NCBI RefSeq assembly: GCF_010093595.1
Contig: NW_022985439.1
Coordinates: 2,272,088-2,336,087 of the forward strand
Origin: Mytilinidion resinicola
Taxonomy: Eukaryota; Ascomycota; Dothideomycetes; Mytilinidiales; Mytilinidiaceae
Direction of reading: 5' to 3'
Length of the DNA stretch: 64,000 nt
Shown here: positions 34,715-45,931 of the stretch, in pieces
How the letters are laid out: each line of letters starts with the position of its first letter
Numbering within the stretch: the stretch's first letter is position 1
The notes under the pieces: generated by a model
What the model was told of the DNA's origin: nothing
The model's database searches: none
The model's input: only the letters and a program-made list of their open reading frames with translations
Made by a program: the position numbers and the translations under genes

Positions 34715-35173
34715 ATGTCGAACCCCCAAACCCCCGCCACCCATCCCACCTTCGCCCTCCACACGACCTCCGCAACTCCCTCCTCCACGCCAGCACCTCC
34801 CGCACCACCACCGCTCCCCTCGCCGTCCAGCTTCGACATCCTCCCACCGCTGCATACCCTACTCACCCGCCTCCTCACAACCACCGCGCAGCCTGCAGAC
34901 CCGAATCCTACACACACCGTCGACCCCGAAGCTGCGAACCAGCTCGATATCCAGGGCCTGCCGAGCGAAGCGACAAAGCTGAAGTTGAAGCTGCAGAGGG
35001 CAAGGATGGCTGTTATGGCGCTGCCAGACGTGGGGAGGGCGATTGAAGAGCAGGAGGAGGAGATTGGGGAGCTAGAGGAGAGGGTGAGGGGGCTGAAGGC
35101 GGTGTTGGAGGGGTTGGGGAAGGGAGGTGGTATTAAGGTGGAAGAGGCTGGGGATGTGCAGATGGGTGGATGA
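34715..35173 (+). CDS. Mediator complex subunit 9 (Cse2/Med9)
   Basis: Single exon, 152 aa. A Pro-rich N-terminus is followed by the compact helical Med9 core: FDILPPLHTLLTRLL, then LPSEATKLKLKLQRARMAV and a coiled coil EEQEEEIGELEERVRGLKAVLEGL. Subunit of the middle module of the RNA polymerase II Mediator, nuclear. Low sequence complexity at both ends is normal for fungal Med9. Confidence 0.75.
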   Translation: MSNPQTPATHPTFALHTTSATPSSTPAPPAPPPLPSPSSFDILPPLHTLLTRLLTTTAQPADPNPTHTVDPEAANQLDIQGLPSEATKLKLKLQRARMAVMALPDVGRAIEEQEEEIGELEERVRGLKAVLEGLGKGGGIKVEEAGDVQMGG

Positions 35174-35730
35174 GAGTATCAAGAGCTCTCGATACATTAC
35201 GATTTGTTTGCGGTAGGATTGATGAGGTTGGGAAATGACTCCGGATGGAGTCGAGGACCGTTGGGATGGTTGCGGCCAGCGGAGCTATGAGCCACAGTAC
35301 CTTGCCAGATATCCGTACGCTTTCCTGCCATTGTCTGTGGAGCTTCAACTTACTAACACAAACCGTGGAGAGCGAATACACTTCCAATCCGCGTACACCC
35401 TGTTGAGGCTTTCTGAGGTAGTTAGCCTGCAGGTGAGGGTTTGGATGAGGTTTGGACGCTCTGGCATTATGTCAATCAGTTTGGACTTGATGGCTTGTGA
35501 AGCAGGTGCTCACCAATGGGAAGCGTGTACATTGTGAATCCCAAATTTTCTCTTCATTCTTTCTTTGACATCCATTTGTTGTTTCTTTCACAACTGGTTT
35601 CCTCTTTTGTGTAGTTATACAATGTAAAAATGACGTGAGCACCACTATCACTCTCCCTTCCCTATTGGAATTTCACTCACCTCCCAAGATCACAACTCTA
35701 GATTTCTGTGTTCATTACCTGCTGATCATA
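35174..35730. other. intergenic, nothing recognised
   Basis: Lies between two plus-strand genes. It includes the promoter of the RING-like copy 2; the pyrimidine-rich stretch at about 35545-35600 is typical of fungal transcription start regions. Confidence 0.4.
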
Positions 35731-36729
35731 ATGGCTGAGCATGATACCCACTCCTCGGAACAGCAAAACGGCTCGAGTCTCGACGTCTGTATCGACAAAT
35801 ACGCGACCGTTATGGCTGACCTTGTGACCAATCTAGGCCTGACCTCCTTCGACTTCATCAAAGCTAAAGATGACAGCAGCGACGAGCAACTCCGTTTCGG
35901 CCTGGCCTACAACGCTCTCTTCTCCATCGTCGCCGAGCGCACACAGGAGGTGACGCGAATATCGGAGTGCGATCCTCAGAGTGAAAAAATCCCGGATCCA
36001 CGTCCATGCATTGCAAAACTCCTATTGATGTTGAATCTGTATGTCCGTATTGTCTACGCCGAATTCCCTTCCCCTTATAACGTCTTTCTTAGGCGTAAGC
36101 GCCTGGGGCTATTCCCAGGGCAATCGGAACCTGAAACTAGCCTCGACTTCACCGACGATTCGGAAGAGTGCGTCAAATGGCTCGAATGTGAGTTCCATAT
36201 CATTGCGCAAAGTGCTATCGACGACTCGGGCGCATTCTCAGATTTTGAAATAACTATCCTGGAAAACGTGGACCCGGACTTGTCCGCTACTGATCTTGAA
36301 GGCGCGCGTTTCGTTGGCCCTGTCTCAGATCAGCGCAGCGATCACACGGATTGCTGCATCTGCAAGGAATCCTATACGCCGGAGCATCCAGGCTTCCAAC
36401 TCCATGCCTGTTCACACGTCGTCGGCGACAACCGCCTTTTACGCTGGGTAAACTCGACGCAAGTGCGGGCCAAGCTGTTCCCTGCGAGGGAACGTCGTCC
36501 AACCCCAGATCAGGTCGAACCAAGGATCCGCCTTGCGCTGGCGCAATTGGACGAGTTAGCTGCCCTCGTGAAAGAGGTAGCTGGTGACGTATTGTTCCGG
36601 AAGTCTGGGTTGGCGGATCTGGTGGAGGATGTAAGGATCTTGAGACCTTCGACATCAGAAGTCGCTTTAGTTGAAAGTGACCCTGATCTGACTGGCGTAC
36701 CGCGCGGCTTGCATGGCGAATTGTATTAA
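35731..36729 (+). CDS. RING-like protein, copy 2 (degenerate RING)
   Basis: 332 aa, single exon, start ATG 35731 (a longer frame opens at 35635 but not in family-like sequence). Similar to the copies at 341 and 37387: N-terminal DKYATVMADLVTNLGLTSFDF, DPDLSATDLEGARFVGPVSDQRSDHTD, then CCICKESYTPEH and HACSHVVG. Compared with copy 3 the middle Cys (GTKC) is GDNR, and the segment with the last CPKC pair is missing, so at most one zinc site remains. Still ends with the conserved LADLVEDVRILRP tail. Probably has lost E3 activity or has a new role. Confidence 0.7.
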   Translation: MAEHDTHSSEQQNGSSLDVCIDKYATVMADLVTNLGLTSFDFIKAKDDSSDEQLRFGLAYNALFSIVAERTQEVTRISECDPQSEKIPDPRPCIAKLLLMLNLYVRIVYAEFPSPYNVFLRRKRLGLFPGQSEPETSLDFTDDSEECVKWLECEFHIIAQSAIDDSGAFSDFEITILENVDPDLSATDLEGARFVGPVSDQRSDHTDCCICKESYTPEHPGFQLHACSHVVGDNRLLRWVNSTQVRAKLFPARERRPTPDQVEPRIRLALAQLDELAALVKEVAGDVLFRKSGLADLVEDVRILRPSTSEVALVESDPDLTGVPRGLHGELY

Positions 36730-37386
36730 TATAACGTAGCTTGATTATGGGATATCGTACGTCTGCTTTTCACTCTTAGTCCTTAGTTCTGCGGGAAGGC
36801 TGGTAACACGAATTGGATTTCTTGCAAGTGTTAGTATTCTACGACTAAATATCGCAGCTGTTTGAACATCTCCCATAAGCTATCTTCTAGATAATTTTCC
36901 TTGATCCATTTCATGGGTCAGATGTGGGGCCTCCCGCCCCTGGGAGTGGTCCCTTACCATAGACGGCATCCTTCACGTGATTGGGAATATCAGAGCATAC
37001 ATCAGAGCGCAACCCAAGATCTAGTACAAATTGGAGTTTTTCACTACCCACAAACCCCCCCTACAACTCGACCTTCGTCCTCGAACTCAAGTTCTGCCTT
37101 TTAGCCTCCTACCACCGAACCTTTGCAGCCCGGCCTTTCACGTCAACAATCTTAGGCCTCTCCGCTACTGCGTGTGGTGCTTCAACTTACCGGTCGGAAC
37201 CTGAAGCAACGGGCTGTACGTCGAGCCTGTGCACCCTTTCTTACCCTCGTTAGAGCTGACCCGTTGGTGTATCGAACCTGTTATAATAGTAAGCTCCAAT
37301 CCAGTGTAGATCGCCTGAAGCATAACCCCTTCCGGTGGCGGTATAAGAGTGTCAACAAATTAACACAATCTCTATAATATCGCAAC
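36730..37386. other. intergenic, nothing recognised
   Basis: Spacer between RING copies 2 and 3; no coding signal. Confidence 0.4.
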
Positions 37387-38349
37387 ATGCCTCACTTCGC
37401 TATGCGACAGGTCCCGGACAATCTATTCTTTGAATCCATTCTGAGAGTGTCCTGTACATTTTTGCCCGAAATTGAAATCGACGAGGCTCTCGAGCATTAT
37501 GAGAAGCAAATGAACCGGGTGAAAGCCGCTGGCTTATCTTTCGAAGACTGTGTCGTTCACACATACCTCATACCTAAGAGACCACTGACTGAGATGTTAC
37601 GCTCTTGGAAAGCTGCACACGAAGCCTTATTCGCTGCAGAAAAAGCTCTTTACAATAGTGTGACTGCAGTCAGCCCCCAAAGCGTGTACGTCCCTACGGT
37701 CATGCGTATGCTGCATGTGTCAGTTAAGGCGGCTGTGGTTGTAGCTCGCGGTGCGGATTTCCCCAAGAGCGTGTTTTGGCAACGTTTAGGCCTGCTGCCG
37801 CGTAGCGGAAAATACACATGTGGACCCAGCATCCAAAAATACATATGGGCTTTAGTCCGTGTGATAAGATGGGAATTAGATGCTCTTGAAAGCAGGATCG
37901 ACAACATCGACTACAACAACACAGACATTGTCGAAACCTTAGGCCCCGACGTCCTGTCGAATGACCTGGGTACGGCATTCTGGGGTCCAGCAATCGAGGA
38001 CCGAGACGACCACGAGGGATGCCTTATCTGCGGGGATCCCTATACCGGAAAGCATCTTGGCATGAAACTTAAGTGCGGACACGTTATGGGAACAAAATGC
38101 ATGCTCACTTGGGCAAACTCCACGAACAAAAATGCGAATACCTGCCCGAAGTGTAGGACATGGCTATTACCCCCTCGCGCACGTCGACCCGTTAAAGACT
38201 GGATAGATGAGTGGATCGAGCGCAAAGAAATAGCTTTGACGCAGCTGGACCAAGTCTGTGCTTTTTACAAAGCAGTAGCTGGAGAAAAACACTACAAGGT
38301 ATCTGAGCTGCCGGAGTTGGTGGAGGAAGTAAGGCCGCTCCGGAGGTAG
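37387..38349 (+). CDS. RING-finger protein, copy 3
   Basis: 320 aa, single exon. N-terminal helices EIDEALEHYEKQMNRVKAAGL; a complete RING near residues 215-265: CLIC, KLKCGHVMGTKC, then NTCPKC; a C-terminal helical tail LPELVEEVRPLRR. Best preserved of the three related genes in the window. A role as E3 ligase is inferred from the RING only. Confidence 0.75.
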   Translation: MPHFAMRQVPDNLFFESILRVSCTFLPEIEIDEALEHYEKQMNRVKAAGLSFEDCVVHTYLIPKRPLTEMLRSWKAAHEALFAAEKALYNSVTAVSPQSVYVPTVMRMLHVSVKAAVVVARGADFPKSVFWQRLGLLPRSGKYTCGPSIQKYIWALVRVIRWELDALESRIDNIDYNNTDIVETLGPDVLSNDLGTAFWGPAIEDRDDHEGCLICGDPYTGKHLGMKLKCGHVMGTKCMLTWANSTNKNANTCPKCRTWLLPPRARRPVKDWIDEWIERKEIALTQLDQVCAFYKAVAGEKHYKVSELPELVEEVRPLRR

Positions 38350-38888
38350 ATGGGCGATGGGGAGGAGGTTACGACGTTCGTCTGTATGACTACATTTCTC
38401 TTTTTGACAGGTGGTTGATTTTACTTCCATGTATAGGGCTAGGGGCGAATGGGTTGGCTCTTGTCTCGAGTTTGAGATGTGGCCTTGGAGTGGTGTTCTA
38501 CCTATTACTTTCTTGTAAGATGGTGATAGGTCACGTGACCTAGGCTTCGTGTCCGCAGATACGCGTATCGGGATCAACCGAACGACGCCATGGCAGATCG
38601 ACATAAGCTTCAAATAACCACCAATCAGGCGGCCCGTCCTCTTCACAAGGCGGTGCAAGATAGTCTTGGTTGCAGTTACACGGATTCCGAAGTGGGAAGC
38701 ATGTGCCGCCAGCGTGAGACGAGGCGTATTTAGACTAAGCAAAGGACTACATTTAAGAACCCTCCTCGGGCCTACATCGCAACGATTCAAAAACCCCAAT
38801 TTCTTATACACAAGGCCCTTCATTTCCCATTCTGTTCTAGCTCTCTACCAGAGACACCGCACAGCATCATCCATTCCAGATTTCCACC
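38350..38888. other. intergenic, nothing recognised
   Basis: Contains the promoter of the gene at 38889. A TCACGTGACC palindromic E-box-like site occurs at about 38531. Confidence 0.4.
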
Positions 38889-39620
38889 ATGACCACCTTA
38901 ACGCACCACCCCGTGTCCAACACCGCCGCCCCAACCTCATCTGCAGCCCACAATGCCGGATTCCCGCTCACATTCAACCTCTACTTCCACAAAGCGCACC
39001 TCCACCTCGGCGAGCACGCTTCGCAGCCCCAGCACTCCGTCAGCCTCCACGCGGGCTTCGGCAGCAAGCCCGAACTCGTGCTCCACAGCGGACCCGACAG
39101 GGCGTCGAGCACTCCTCTTGCGACGGCCAAGACGAAAGGCTACCTCTCCAACCAGTCCATCATTACGCTTCCCGCCTACGGCATAAAAGAGCAGCTCCGC
39201 GCCCACTGGAGCCTCAAGTCCGCGACGTACTCCTTCTCAATTCCAGTCCAAGACGGCGCCAGCGCACTCCCCGCCCGCTTCGAGTGGCGGCCATCGCGCG
39301 GCGACGAAGTCCAGGGGCTGGATAGCTCGAAGTGGACGCGGGGGTGGAAGCTGGTGCGGGTGGACGGCGAGACGGCGGAGGAGCGCGGCGGCAAGCGGAG
39401 TGCTAGAGACGCCGGGCTGGCGAGCGCCGGGAGGGAGGTTGTGGCCGTGTGGGCGGACAACGGGAAGCTGAGTATGGATAAGGTTGGGAAGTTCCAGTTT
39501 CTGGGTAGGGGTGCGACGGGGGAGCTGGGGGAGCGCTGGGCGATTATGGCGGTTGCGAGTGTTTTGAGGATATGGCAGGTGACGTATGCGGCGACGGCTG
39601 CGGCAGTAGCGGCTGCGTAG
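38889..39620 (+). CDS. conserved fungal hypothetical protein
   Basis: 243 aa, single exon. A predicted beta-rich domain (FPLTFNLYFHKAHLHL, ITLPAYGIKEQL, YSFSIPVQ, RFEWRPSRGDEVQGLD, GWKLVRVDGE, EVVAVWADN, KFQFLG) ends in a hydrophobic helix (WAIMAVASVLRIWQVTYAAT) with an Ala-rich tail. The pattern resembles LURP/scramblase-like beta-barrel folds, but I do not claim that family. Codon use and length look like an expressed gene. Function unknown. Confidence 0.65.
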   Translation: MTTLTHHPVSNTAAPTSSAAHNAGFPLTFNLYFHKAHLHLGEHASQPQHSVSLHAGFGSKPELVLHSGPDRASSTPLATAKTKGYLSNQSIITLPAYGIKEQLRAHWSLKSATYSFSIPVQDGASALPARFEWRPSRGDEVQGLDSSKWTRGWKLVRVDGETAEERGGKRSARDAGLASAGREVVAVWADNGKLSMDKVGKFQFLGRGATGELGERWAIMAVASVLRIWQVTYAATAAAVAAA

Positions 39621-39627
39621 ATGTATT

Positions 39628-40989
39628 TCAGAACGAACCATTTTTTTGGATTCGAGCGGCTGGTTGTGGCTTTTGTGTATCGTCGCTGGGGTTCAGTCCC
39701 ACCTGTTCTCGTGCCCATGCAATGTTTTGGTGCCACTCCACCATCGTGGTAAGCTGCGTTTCCGATAATAGCATCTCCGAAATTTCTAGCACTAGCTGCT
39801 TCCCAACCCCTACAGCCCACCAAGCTTCCGCGGGGAGGCGTTGTAGGAGAACAGCCCAATGCATGGCGATGAAAAGTGCTAAAGGTTCCATCCGCCTGAA
39901 AGAGAGGGCAAATTCTGGACCAGCGAACATGGGGAACGAGATACAGAAGCCCTTGATCGAGTCGTCTGAATCCAGCATAAAACACTCTCCTAGCTGCTTT
40001 ACGGCTCCTTGATACGGGTGTAGGGACTCATCGATCGCCATAGAGTCACCACAAGCGAGTGCTGCGTCGATGACAGATGAAAGCCGCGCCAACGCAGCTG
40101 TCGTTAAGGCATCCAGGTTCTCTGGTCGCATCTTCTGCCTCAATGCAATGCCCGCGCGGAGCGAAGGTTCGGCCGGGCTATTGAGAAGCCACTCAAAATT
40201 TACAAGGACGATGGAACCATTACCAAGGAAGAGATTGAAGAGCAAAACCATACGATCCAGCATGCCAAGCCGTTTCTCATCAAATTCATCGTCTTCGACG
40301 TGCTTGGACAGCGGGATGGCCATGTTGATGACCGTCAGCATCATCGAGCATTGGTAAATCGAATGGTGCGTTTCTTTGGTGATATTGCAGAGCGCTACAC
40401 GGAGAGACTGGCTGGCCAGGGCATAGTATCTTGATGCGTGATCAAGGTATGCCCGTTTCTTTGCTTGGTCGATAGCGTCGTCGCCTATCGCTATCTCCAA
40501 TGCAGCTAGGGCCATGATACCATTCAGGAGATAGTCGTGCTTGAAAGCTGCACGGGGGACCGCGATTTGAAGGTACTGGACATCTTCGGGCAGTATGCAC
40601 AGACATTTGAAAGTGCTTGTCGACCAACGATGCATCAGTTCTAGCTCGGCCAGTCGGCGCGTCTCAGATGGGTTGCCGCCATCGTCATTGGATGGTGATA
40701 GCACGGGGAAAGGTTCGACATCGCTTTTGCTAGATACGCCAGGTCCATCTCGTGTGTCCTGGGGTAATTGCGACTTTTCGTAATTGCAAGTGCTCTCAGT
40801 GTTGCGGGCGATACATGCAGCGCATGGAGGCCCTTGCTCGTCGCACTACGGGAGTTAGAATGCAAATCAGGAGACTTCAGGAGCTGGAGACGCGGAAATA
40901 GAATTGGGCAAGCCGCATACTTTGACATGCCGCTTCTTGCAGTTTTGACAGCCCTTGCGGGATTTCTTATGCGATTTTCGCTGCTGCAT
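39628..40989 (-). CDS. Zn2Cys6 transcription factor
   Basis: Exons 40989-40921 and 40845-39628 (428 aa). The 75-nt intron 40846-40920 falls inside the zinc cluster: exon 1 encodes KGCQNCKKRHVK, exon 2 starts CDEQGPPCAACIARNTESTC, together CxxCx6CxxxxxxCxxCx7C. The rest is a fungal-specific regulatory domain with the LMHRWSTSTFKCL opening seen in UPC2-like sterol/metabolism regulators. Nuclear DNA-binding regulator; targets unknown. Tail-to-tail with the hypothetical gene ending at 39620 (7 bp apart). Confidence 0.85.
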
Positions 40990-41813
40990 GGCTTGTCTAC
41001 GAACCTCCTTTCCGATCTGCGCCACGGGAAGGATTTGCCCTGGAAGTGGTACTGCAGAGGGGCCAGGGTATAATGCATTCCCATGGGTGCAGGAGATCCG
41101 ATGCCGCTGTTGATGATTTATAAGGTACTAGGAGACAAGGTGGTGTTGAAGTGGTGTTGCTGTCAAGCAGGGAGGAACTTGCGAGACGCTATATCCACTA
41201 GACCTCGCTCGGAATAATGGAATGATCGACGTCTAGCATACTTCGTAGCGATTGGGTCGATTGAGACCAGACACCTTATTGAGACCATTCAATAGTATTA
41301 CAGCGAAGGGTCTGGACGGAAGGGAAACTTGAATAAACGCATTTGTAGCGCAATTATTTTGAGAGGCAGGGATAACGCTATACATTTCTAAGCCGCATTA
41401 TCAATCAGAGTTAGCTGTGAGGCCTCTCGAAAGGCATCTTTCAGCACTCAGTCAAAAATTGCAAACATCTGCGAAGTTCATTGGCCGTGACGCTTAAGAA
41501 TTAGACATATAGACGCTTGTCTTCGAAAGGTAGGTAGACGCGTTGTTGGTCAGCCGGAATAGTTCTAGCGTCCATGTTCTATATGTGCAGTAAGCGGAGC
41601 AAAATGGACGAATTTCCACGGCGCATACGGCTTATCCTTACACAAACTCAGGCAGACGACGTGCATACCCCCTGACACAGCAGTCTCACCCCACCGCTAC
41701 AATATGTACATAAAAGCTGCACAAATTAGCAATAGCTGTTGCTTATCAATCTTGATTCTTCGTCCTATAAAGCTCCATTTCGCACCGACGATCCATCTCA
41801 CGACACCACCGCA
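40990..41813. promoter_or_regulatory. divergent intergenic region, Zn2Cys6 factor / SDR
   Basis: Region between head-to-head genes; it could be where the regulator controls the SDR, which is speculation. No motif assigned. Confidence 0.4.
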
Positions 41814-42869
41814 ATGGCCAACACCAAGGGCACGGTCCTCATCACGGGCGCCAATGGCGGCCTCGGATCCGCATTTGCATCCCAATTCCTCGCGTCCCCA
41901 GAAGCATCGCTCTACACCGGCCTCTTCGGCGTCCGCAACCCGGCAACAGCCACTACTCTCCAGAGCATTCTTTCCAAATCACCAAATGGCAAACAGCACG
42001 AAGCCGTGGCTCTCGACATCAGCACCCTCGCCTCCGTGCGAGCTGGCGCCAAAGCCATCAACGACCGCGTGTCCGCGGGCGCTCTCCCTCCCATCCGCGC
42101 GCTGATCCTCAACGCCGCTATCCAGCACACCGGAGGCCAAACTTTCACGAGCGAAGGTCTGGAAGAGACTTTTGCCGTAAACTACCTGTCCAACTTCCTG
42201 CTCATCCTGCTCCTCCTACAGAGCATGGACAAAGAAAGCGGCCGCATCGTCATCATCTCGAGCTGGACGCACGATCCCTTGGACCCCCGGAACAACCACG
42301 TCACAGATGAAAGCCACAAGACTATCTTCTCCAGCATCGACGCTCTCGCCAAGCCACCCATTGAAGACCGAGAAGGCGCCGGAACCTGGGCGCTGTGGGG
42401 TGCAGGTATGCGACGCTATGGCATGAGCAAAACCCTCATGGCGATGCTGATGCCCGAGCTTCAACGACGAATTGATGCCGACCCGGCGCTCTCGAACATC
42501 TCGGTCCTCTCAGTCGATCCGGGTGGTATGCCAACAGGGATTGTACGGCACTCACCGCTGCTAATACGCATCATGCTGATTTATGTCTTGCCGCTCTTTA
42601 CCCCGCTTATGGGTTTGTACGAGTATTTCGTGCCAAATGGCACGCTACGGAGGACTGGCACTTCTGCAAAGGACGTGAGAAGGGCGGCTTTCGATGTGAA
42701 GGAGCCGTTGGGGAGGTTTCCGAAGGCTGTGGCGTTGGATGGGTCTGCGGTGGGCGCTCATCAAACGGCGGAGGCATTGGATGAAAAGAAGCAGAAAGAG
42801 CTGTGGGCGGGCAGCCTGAAGTATTCGGGACTGAAGGGAGGAGAGACGGTGTTGAAGAACTGGGAGTAG
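41814..42869 (+). CDS. short-chain dehydrogenase/reductase
   Basis: 351 aa, single exon, start ATG 41814 (MANTKGTVLITGANGG). NAD(P)-binding TGANGGLG at residues 11-18, NAAIQ in place of NNAG, catalytic Ser in IISSW and YGMSK (YxxxK). A classical-type SDR with a long C-terminal extension, as in fungal retinol-dehydrogenase/WWOX-like reductases. A hydrophobic stretch LIRIMLIYVLPLFTPLMGLY may anchor it to a membrane. Substrate unknown. Confidence 0.85.
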   Translation: MANTKGTVLITGANGGLGSAFASQFLASPEASLYTGLFGVRNPATATTLQSILSKSPNGKQHEAVALDISTLASVRAGAKAINDRVSAGALPPIRALILNAAIQHTGGQTFTSEGLEETFAVNYLSNFLLILLLLQSMDKESGRIVIISSWTHDPLDPRNNHVTDESHKTIFSSIDALAKPPIEDREGAGTWALWGAGMRRYGMSKTLMAMLMPELQRRIDADPALSNISVLSVDPGGMPTGIVRHSPLLIRIMLIYVLPLFTPLMGLYEYFVPNGTLRRTGTSAKDVRRAAFDVKEPLGRFPKAVALDGSAVGAHQTAEALDEKKQKELWAGSLKYSGLKGGETVLKNWE

Positions 42870-43090
42870 AGAGGTAATGGCGTTGGAACAGCAGGAACGA
42901 AGAGCGACGCGGAACCCGAGGGAAGATTTCCTTGCTATAGGTGCTATAGTGGCTTCCTTTTCATTGTCATGTTTAGTTTTCCTACGACTCATCAAGGAAA
43001 ATCAATTCGATTATCTCACACCTCATTCCTCTTCCTCTGCATGCTTCATGACTATCAAACCACCTCCCCTTCTCTCCTCTCCACTGCCTC

Positions 43091-43459
43091 CTAACCGACA
43101 GGCGTACACGTAATGAACATCAAGCAACCCCCCTCACTTCCAAACGGCCCATGATCCATCCCCGGCTTCCTATACGCATACGCGCCCTTCCTCCAAACCG
43201 TCCCGCCTTCCCTTCCCTTGAGGTCCCTCAAATCGCCCTCCACGATGAAGATCTCCTCAATGTAATCGTGCACGAAGTTCTGAATCTCATTTCTCGTATT
43301 CGGCTCCCATCGCTGCAGACACATCACACGCCCGGTTGATGGATCGGAGTTGAGGGTCATTTGAGTGATGCCCGGTTCAAGGGGCTCCCAGGTCCGCGGG
43401 GAGGTCCCTGGGGGTGGGGTGGTGTAGTGGTGGAATTCGAATTGTTGCATTTTAGACAT
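43091..43459 (-). CDS. small cupin-domain protein
   Basis: 122 aa, single exon. A single cupin barrel with DYIEEIFIVEGDLRDL and YAYRKPGMDHGPFGSEGG, close to ChrR-like cupins found in fungi. The metal-binding His/Glu positions are partly preserved (E in EEIF, H in MDHGPF). Possibly an enzyme or small-molecule sensor. Confidence 0.7.
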   Translation of the reverse strand: MSKMQQFEFHHYTTPPPGTSPRTWEPLEPGITQMTLNSDPSTGRVMCLQRWEPNTRNEIQNFVHDYIEEIFIVEGDLRDLKGREGGTVWRKGAYAYRKPGMDHGPFGSEGGCLMFITCTPVG

Positions 43460-43702
43460 GTGGGATCGGAGAGTAGACCACTTCTGAGAGAAAATGTTCT
43501 TTGGGGAATGAGGGGACCCTGATTTATGATAAGTTGAGTAACGTCACGTGATCAACGCGCTTAGAAATTCATTTACCGAAGCGTCGGGGAATTCGGTCGG
43601 CCTTTTTCTTCTTTGGCAACGACTACCTCCCACCTCGACGAATGCCCTTACAATCCAAATGATATGCCCAGACCTATCTCCCGGTGCCGCTTACATCTCT
43701 CT

Positions 43703-45575
43703 TCATTCGCTATCCTCACGCTGTACTTCATCCAGTCTCTTCAACGCCGTTCTCAAATCAGCTCGAGCACGTTTCATAGCTTTCGGGGGCCCCTCAAGCA
43801 TGGCAGCTTCGACGACCTTGTGAGCCAAGATTAACGGCATCTGATATCTCCTGAACTCTAGTGACGGCCTTGAATCCGCAGTCTTCTACTACTTCATGGA
43901 GATTAGTCGACATCTGGATATTGATTTGGTTAAGATTGGTCCGCTGTGTTTCTTTCGTCTTCCGAATCTTTCCCTTCTTGGAAGCCCCGGCACATTCGGA
44001 GTTACTGTCGCCTTTCCGCTTTCGTGACTGAGCGGGTTTTGTTACTTCCTTCTCCGCTGTCCCTGCTGGTTTCGGGCGCGCAGATGTTTTAGCGAGTGGA
44101 GGTGACTGCGTAATGTCGACTTCGAATCTATGCTGCTCTGTACCAGGCTTCACGGCTGCAGTTGATGAGGGGGGCGAGTCACTACCTAGAGATGTAGACC
44201 GCGGCGTTGTAGCATTTGGTTTCCGAGACCGTTGCTGGGTGTGAAATGGTACAATGGCTGGCATTTCTATTGTTTCACCTAGAACAAGAGGCGTTAGTTT
44301 GAACGCTGAAGCCAATCCAAGGCATCGCTCACTCTCAAGTCTTTCAATAGTGAAGAGAAATCGCATGCATCGCTTCGCACACATATCTTCCATGACCATG
44401 CGTCATACTTGCTGTGTTCGAATCAATATCTTCTTGCCGGTAGATGCTCTACGGTATACCAGCAGCTCTGAATCGCTCCGAAATCTCATGTCTCCCCGTA
44501 GGACATCGTTGAAGCGTACGTACGATAGGTGTGCCCGCGTGTACTCTCGTGGAACTGGGGAATTTCTTACTCTCGTAGCAGCGCAGAGAATGTGCTCTGA
44601 TGTGTCCTGCCTGCGGATCACCAGAGTCACGCCATCGAATGATAGATGCCGCCGTGAAGCATCCTGAACTCGGGCGAGGCCGCAATGGTCTCGGGCCCGC
44701 GGCGTCGCCCTCTGTTGTTACATACATGTGCGAGCGCGAGTATACACTTCGTCTTCCATGGGTCTGGAATTTTGACGAAGATGTCGGGAAACCGGACATG
44801 AAAGTCTCCCAAAGCGGTCTCAACCTTCGGCTGTAAATCCTTCGATATCGTTTTCCCAAACACTCCGATGTCGCCTAATAAATATTCCATCTCGACGCAA
44901 ATAGTGACGTACGGATCCTCGAAAAATTTCACGTCCTCGGGAATTCCCAAGCCCTTTTTGATGTATGAAACCTTCCAGGTTTTGCTAGGTGCGGGATTGG
45001 CGTAGAGCTCGGCCGGGAGAGGAGGGTCGTCAGGTTCGACTACTGAGTGTGAGTTCGAGGAGGCCGAAGAATGGTTTGAAGTGCTCTTCTTCATCTCCCG
45101 CGTTCTCTTCATCTCGGTTTCTCGACTTTCGTTCACCGGCTCCTCCTCTTCACTTCCCTCAACGGCCCCCAATTCCTCTAGGTCTTCGTCATTCTCTGAT
45201 TCGCCTGTCTGTACGAACTCTTCAGTGCCATCCGAGTCCCCGCTCTCTTCAGACCCGTCAATTTCGAGCACTTCTCTCCCGTCCGTCTCCTCTCCCTCGG
45301 TTGCCACGGTCTGTCCCCGTTCATCCTCGGATTCTTGATTATCTCCATCGCCATCTTCATAACCCTCTTGATCCTAGTAGTCGAGCCAAGCCACCACATC
45401 CGCCGGCACCGCTTTATCCCTCGACGCGTATTGTTTGATCCTATCTGCCAGCTGTGGTTCCTCCAGTGCTACTTTGATCAACGCGTACCGCACATTGTCT
45501 ATCGGAGCATATTGCGGATCGCTAAGTTACGTGGAGACACTATTCTCGGCGTGCTGAAGATGCCCTTTCGATCCA
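43703..45575 (-). pseudogene. unrecognised protein with acidic region, interrupted frame
   Basis: Minus strand. A likely start MDRKGIFSTPRIVS (ATG 45575-45573) needs a 1-nt shift to reach YAPIDNVRYALIKVALEEPQ and VVAWLDY. TAG 45376-45374 follows, and the same frame then gives an acidic run (EGYEDGDGDNQESEDE onward). Further on: KTWKVSYIKKGLGIPEDV and FVKIPDPWKTKCILALAH, then a probable intron (GTATGT...TTCAG) into DGVTLVIRRQDTSEHI, a second intron (GTATGA...TTCTAG) into GETIEMPAIVPFHT, a Lys-rich nuclear-type tail, and a possible end KRLDEVQREDSE with TGA 43705-43703. Nothing like it is known to me. Two lesions suggest decay, or the model is wrong near the 5' end. Confidence 0.45.
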
Positions 45576-45931
45576 TCCGAAGGTCGCTCGAACGGGTTGT
45601 GTGGTATGTTGTCGCAATCACACTGTCGTCGAGAATCCAAGCCATCGAAAATCAAGTGGGCTTGGCAGGATTCTTGTTCGTCGGTCGCTATTGCAGCGGC
45701 GGTCGGTTGATGATGGGATCATCTGGTGGCAGTACTAGAAACGAGGAGGAACGTCACTGGAGCGGGAGAAAAATGGGAGAGGAAGGGTGTTGACGAAGAG
45801 TCGCTCAGTGATGCGTAAGGGGCCCCACCATTTAGCGCGTTGGTGTAAAAAGCAATTATAAGTTGGGGCCGCGGCATCGCGAACACACGTGCTCTGGCGT
45901 AAACAGATCGAGGAAATCAGCAAGTCTTCTT
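45576..45931. other. intergenic, nothing recognised
   Basis: Lies between the acidic-protein gene and the HET gene 3' end; no feature seen. Confidence 0.4.
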
